From Deltaproteobacteria bacterium (GTDB lineage: Bacteria > Desulfobacterota > Desulfomonilia > UBA1062): a DNA stretch of 8,930 bases. Below the pieces are notes generated by a model. The model saw only the letters and a program-made list of their open reading frames with translations, was not told the DNA's origin and made no database searches. This document shows, piece after piece, positions 7,274 to 8,930 of this stretch. The position numbers and the translations under genes were made by a program. The DNA is taken from positions 1 to 8,930 of the forward strand of contig JAFGTK010000273.1 in the NCBI GenBank assembly GCA_016934135.1, written 5' to 3'. Within the stretch, counting starts at the first letter, position 1, and every line of letters begins with the position of its first letter.

Positions 7274-7308
7274 GTCAGGCGTTAGGCATCAGGCACTGGG
7301 CGCTAGGT
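7274..7308 (+). repeat. Degenerate 7-bp tandem repeat array 2
   Basis: Five units in exact 7-bp phase start at the first base after the livF stop: GTCAGGC, GTTAGGC, ATCAGGC, ACTGGGC, GCTAGGT. The core YAGG recurs every 7 bp. The array ends in TAGGTAAAAGA (7304-7314), which recurs as a perfect inverted copy at 7491-7501. Confidence 0.75.
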
Positions 7309-7315
7309 AAAAGAG

Positions 7316-7408
7316 GAGAACGGCCTGTTCGGGGAACAGGTCCTACATTGTTTATTGCTGAATTTCGATTTTTCCAACATGGTAGGGACCGATGCCCTCA
7401 ACGGGCCG
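7316..7408. repeat. Inverted REP pair (BIME-like unit 1; copies D and B)
   Basis: Copy D has GGCCTGTTC (7322-7330), a GGG loop and GAACAGGTC (7334-7342), a 9-bp stem with one G-T pair, followed by CTAC (7343-7346). Copy B has GTAG (7382-7385), then GGACCGATG (7386-7394), a CCCT loop and CAACGGGCC (7399-7407), with two mismatches. The GTAG/CTAC sides face each other across 35 nt, as in bacterial interspersed mosaic elements. The whole unit, including the leading GAGAACGGCCTG and the CCAACAT just before the second hairpin, is homologous to the unit at 8808-8922. Confidence 0.8.
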
Positions 7409-7413
7409 ATTAG

Positions 7414-7442
7414 TTCAGAAACATTTACATTTATCGTATAAA
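7414..7442 (+). promoter_or_regulatory. Possible promoter before the PaaK-like gene
   Basis: TATAAA at 7437-7442 is a good -10 candidate, with TTCAGA at 7414-7419 as a poor -35 at 17-bp spacing. It lies in the AT-rich stretch between the REP pair and the inverted repeat array, about 100 bp before the start codon. The absence of any intrinsic terminator after livF means read-through transcription is also likely. Confidence 0.25.
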
Positions 7443-7496
7443 CGGAATAAGGCATTAAAATAATTGGTGGCCAGTGGCCTTAGGACATTTTCTTTT

Positions 7497-7531
7497 ACCT
7501 AAAGCCTGGCGTCCAGTACCTGGTGCCTTTT
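7497..7531 (-). repeat. Degenerate 7-bp tandem repeat array 3 (inverted)
   Basis: On the plus strand five units read ACCTAAA, GCCTGGC, GTCCAGT, ACCTGGT, GCCTTTT in 7-bp phase; on the minus strand they show the same YAGG core as arrays 1 and 2. The units GGTGGCC and AGTGGCC at 7466-7479 may be decayed further members. The array ends three bases before the Shine-Dalgarno sequence of the PaaK-like gene. Confidence 0.65.
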
Positions 7532-7533
7532 AT

Positions 7534-7540
7534 AAGGAGG
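7534..7540 (+). promoter_or_regulatory. Strong ribosome binding site deciding the PaaK-like start
   Basis: AAGGAGG, a complete anti-SD match, ends 5 nt before the ATG at 7546. This selects 7546 over the in-frame GTG at 7474, which would translate through the 7-bp repeat array. Confidence 0.9.
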
Positions 7541-7545
7541 AAACC

Positions 7546-8802
7546 ATGACGACCTACTTTGACGATAAGGAAACCATGTCAAAAGACATGCGCCGGGAAT
7601 ACTACAACCAGCGTCTCGTCGAGATGGTAAAGCTCGGATATGATCGCTCATCGCGGGTGAAGAATATGTTTGACGAAACAGGGATACGCCCTGTCGATAT
7701 CCAGTCTACCGACGATCTCGAAAAGCTGCCGGTCATCTCCAGGGAAAAACTCGTGGAGATCCAGGCTGAAGATCCTCCTTTCGGGGGTTTTGCAGATAAC
7801 AAAGCATCGATCGGGCGTATCTTCACCTCGCCCGGTCCGGTGTACGAGCCGCATCTGGGTTCCGACGATCCCCTGTGGGCAAGGGCATACTCTGCGGCCG
7901 GATTCAAGCGGGGAGACGTCGTGCTCAACGCCTTTACCTATCACATGGTGGCTGCAGGGCTTACCTTTCACGGCGGGCTCAACCGGGTGGGAGCGACCGT
8001 CGTTCCGTCCGGATCTTCCGGCACACAGCAGCAGGTGCAGCTGATCAAAGACCTGAATGTGACCGGATATACCGGGACACCGAGTTTCCTGATGGCCATC
8101 ATCAAAAAGGCCGAAGAGATGGGCCATGATTTTAACAAGGATTTCCGGGTAAAAAGGGCGAGCTTCGGGGCGGAACCCCTTCCCCCTTCCCTGAGAAGGG
8201 TTTTCGAAGACGAATACGGGATCGACACCTACCAGATGTACGGGGCAACAGAGGTCGGTGACATCGCCTATGAGTGCAGTGAAAAAAATGCCTGGCATAT
8301 CTGCGAAGAGGTGTTCGTGGAGATCGTGGACCCGGATACAGGCAAGCGTGTCGGCCCGGGCAGTCTCGGCGAGATCGTGGTCACGAGGTTCAACCCGGTC
8401 TTCTTCCTCTTCAGGTTCGGTACCGGCGACCTTTCGAGCATTGTGGATGAGACATGCCCGTGCGGCAGGACATCGCAGATGCTGAAAGGCATTGCCGGCC
8501 GTGTGGGCGATGCCGTAAAGGTTCGCGGCATGTTCGTTGCGCCGAGCCAGCTTGCAAGGGTGGGCTCGCAATTCAGCGGCACACGCTTCCAGCTGACCAT
8601 AACAAGAACAGGCCACAGGGACACGCTGTCGGTCAGGGTCGAAACAGCCGAGCAGGCAAGCGGGCTCGAAACGCTGAAATCCCGCTTCGATAAAATCTTC
8701 CAGGAAATCTGCACGGTCAAGATCGATGCCCTCGAGATTGTCGGCCCGGGCACCATTGGCGATGATGCACCCCTAATGGTTGACGAGCGCAGCTGGAAAT
8801 AG
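7546..8802 (+). CDS. Phenylacetate-CoA ligase (PaaK)-like protein with altered P-loop
   Basis: This 418-residue cytoplasmic protein belongs to the PaaK branch of the ANL superfamily by overall layout: an N-terminal helical part, LPVISREKL (61-69), the region SGSSGTQQQVQLI (155-167) that matches the SGGxTxxQ block of PaaK, SFGAEPL (206-212), YGATE (232-236), TGDL (293-296), CPCGRTSQML (304-313) and RVGDAVKVRGMFVAPSQL (319-336). Two features differ from active PaaK: the ATP-binding P-loop, normally like SSGTTGxPT, reads TSPGPVYEPH (94-103), and the C terminus, where PaaK has a GKxxR-type catalytic lysine, reads GTIGDDAPLMVDER (402-415). It may be a variant ligase, a CoA or acyl carrier, or a non-catalytic partner. 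I recall PaaK-like proteins with a similar SPGPxYEP block in anaerobes (from memory). It lies 272 bp after livF between two homologous REP pairs, so it may be a separately regulated unit. Confidence 0.88.
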   Translation: MTTYFDDKETMSKDMRREYYNQRLVEMVKLGYDRSSRVKNMFDETGIRPVDIQSTDDLEKLPVISREKLVEIQAEDPPFGGFADNKASIGRIFTSPGPVYEPHLGSDDPLWARAYSAAGFKRGDVVLNAFTYHMVAAGLTFHGGLNRVGATVVPSGSSGTQQQVQLIKDLNVTGYTGTPSFLMAIIKKAEEMGHDFNKDFRVKRASFGAEPLPPSLRRVFEDEYGIDTYQMYGATEVGDIAYECSEKNAWHICEEVFVEIVDPDTGKRVGPGSLGEIVVTRFNPVFFLFRFGTGDLSSIVDETCPCGRTSQMLKGIAGRVGDAVKVRGMFVAPSQLARVGSQFSGTRFQLTITRTGHRDTLSVRVETAEQASGLETLKSRFDKIFQEICTVKIDALEIVGPGTIGDDAPLMVDERSWK

Positions 8803-8807
8803 GATGA

Positions 8808-8922
8808 GAGAACGGCCTGCTTAAGAAATAGCGGCCTGTTCGGGGAACAGGCCCTACATAATATGCTGCTGCATTTTGTCCATTCCCCAACATTGTAGGG
8901 CCCGATGCCCCCATCGGGCCGA
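8808..8922. repeat. Inverted REP pair (BIME-like unit 2; copies E and C)
   Basis: Copy E has a perfect 9-bp stem, GGCCTGTTC (8833-8841) with GAACAGGCC (8845-8853), a GGG loop, then CTAC (8854-8857). Copy C has GTAG (8895-8898), then a perfect 9-bp stem GGCCCGATG (8899-8907) with CATCGGGCC (8912-8920) around CCCC. The two face each other across 37 nt. The left edge GAGAACGGCCTG (8808-8819) matches 7316-7327 of unit 1, but here a 19-bp insertion that repeats CGGCCTG (8813-8819 and 8832-8838) separates it from the rest of the hairpin. There is no T run, so the hairpins are not intrinsic terminators. Nothing else is seen between the PaaK-like gene and the window end. Confidence 0.85.
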
Positions 8923-8930
8923 ACGCAAAT

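Noticed and set aside
2431..7531. Repeats as a CRISPR array
   Set aside because: Units are 7 bp, contiguous and degenerate, or dispersed palindromes; there are no identical long repeats with regular unique spacers and no cas genes.
7474..7545. GTG start for the PaaK-like gene at 7474
   Set aside because: The extension would translate the 7-bp repeat array; the ATG at 7546 has a perfect AAGGAGG.
7648..8616. 322-codon minus-strand frame opposite the PaaK-like gene
   Set aside because: Same reason: an antisense shadow with no recognisable motifs, fully inside a supported gene.
8833..8920. REP hairpins after the PaaK-like gene as intrinsic terminators
   Set aside because: Stable stems but no T run follows either hairpin; a role in mRNA 3'-end protection is possible but not shown.

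Overview
The window carries one plus-strand gene block for a branched-chain-amino-acid-type (HAAT/Liv family) ABC importer in which two CoA-ligase-like genes are embedded. The order is a livK-like binding protein (371-1579), a livG-like ATPase (1593-2432), a long-chain acyl-CoA synthetase-like AMP-binding enzyme (2544-4487), livH-like and livM-like permeases (4497-5375 and 5389-6459), a livF-like ATPase (6470-7273), and a phenylacetate-CoA ligase (PaaK)-like protein (7546-8802). Nothing supports a gene on the minus strand; the long minus-strand reading frames are antisense shadows of these genes.

The sequence names no organism. A moderately GC-rich genome with a Liv importer plus acyl/aryl-CoA ligases, and intergenic gaps full of short repeats, resembles Desulfobacterota ('Deltaproteobacteria') and other anaerobes that live on aromatic or fatty acids. 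This is inference from gene content and style.

Layout. Positions 1-370 are noncoding as far as can be seen: a REP-type palindrome (84-109), a possible weak terminator and promoter, and a strong hairpin with a T run (261-305) whose 5' arm could alternatively pair with 220-231. That gives an attenuator-like leader before livK. Genes 371-2432 are tightly spaced. The 111-bp gap 2433-2543 opens with a degenerate 7-bp tandem repeat. Genes 2544-7273 are separated by only 9-13 bp and are almost certainly co-transcribed. The 272-bp gap 7274-7545 holds a 7-bp repeat array, an inverted pair of REP palindromes, a possible promoter and an inverted 7-bp repeat array that ends just before the Shine-Dalgarno sequence of the PaaK-like gene. 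A second REP pair, homologous to the first, follows that gene (8808-8922).

How the genes probably work together. The binding protein would capture an organic acid or amino-acid-like ligand in the periplasm, LivHM would pass it through the membrane using ATP hydrolysed by LivGF, and the synthetase encoded between the ATPase and permease genes would activate the imported acid as its CoA thioester. The PaaK-like protein has lost the usual nucleotide-binding P-loop sequence and shows no obvious C-terminal catalytic lysine, so its activity is open. The substrate cannot be read from the sequence.

The genes belong to known families. The less ordinary content is noncoding: REP/BIME-like palindromes carrying the GTAG tetranucleotide typical of RAYT-associated REPs, period-7 arrays that begin at the stop codons of both ATPase genes, and the leader hairpin system.
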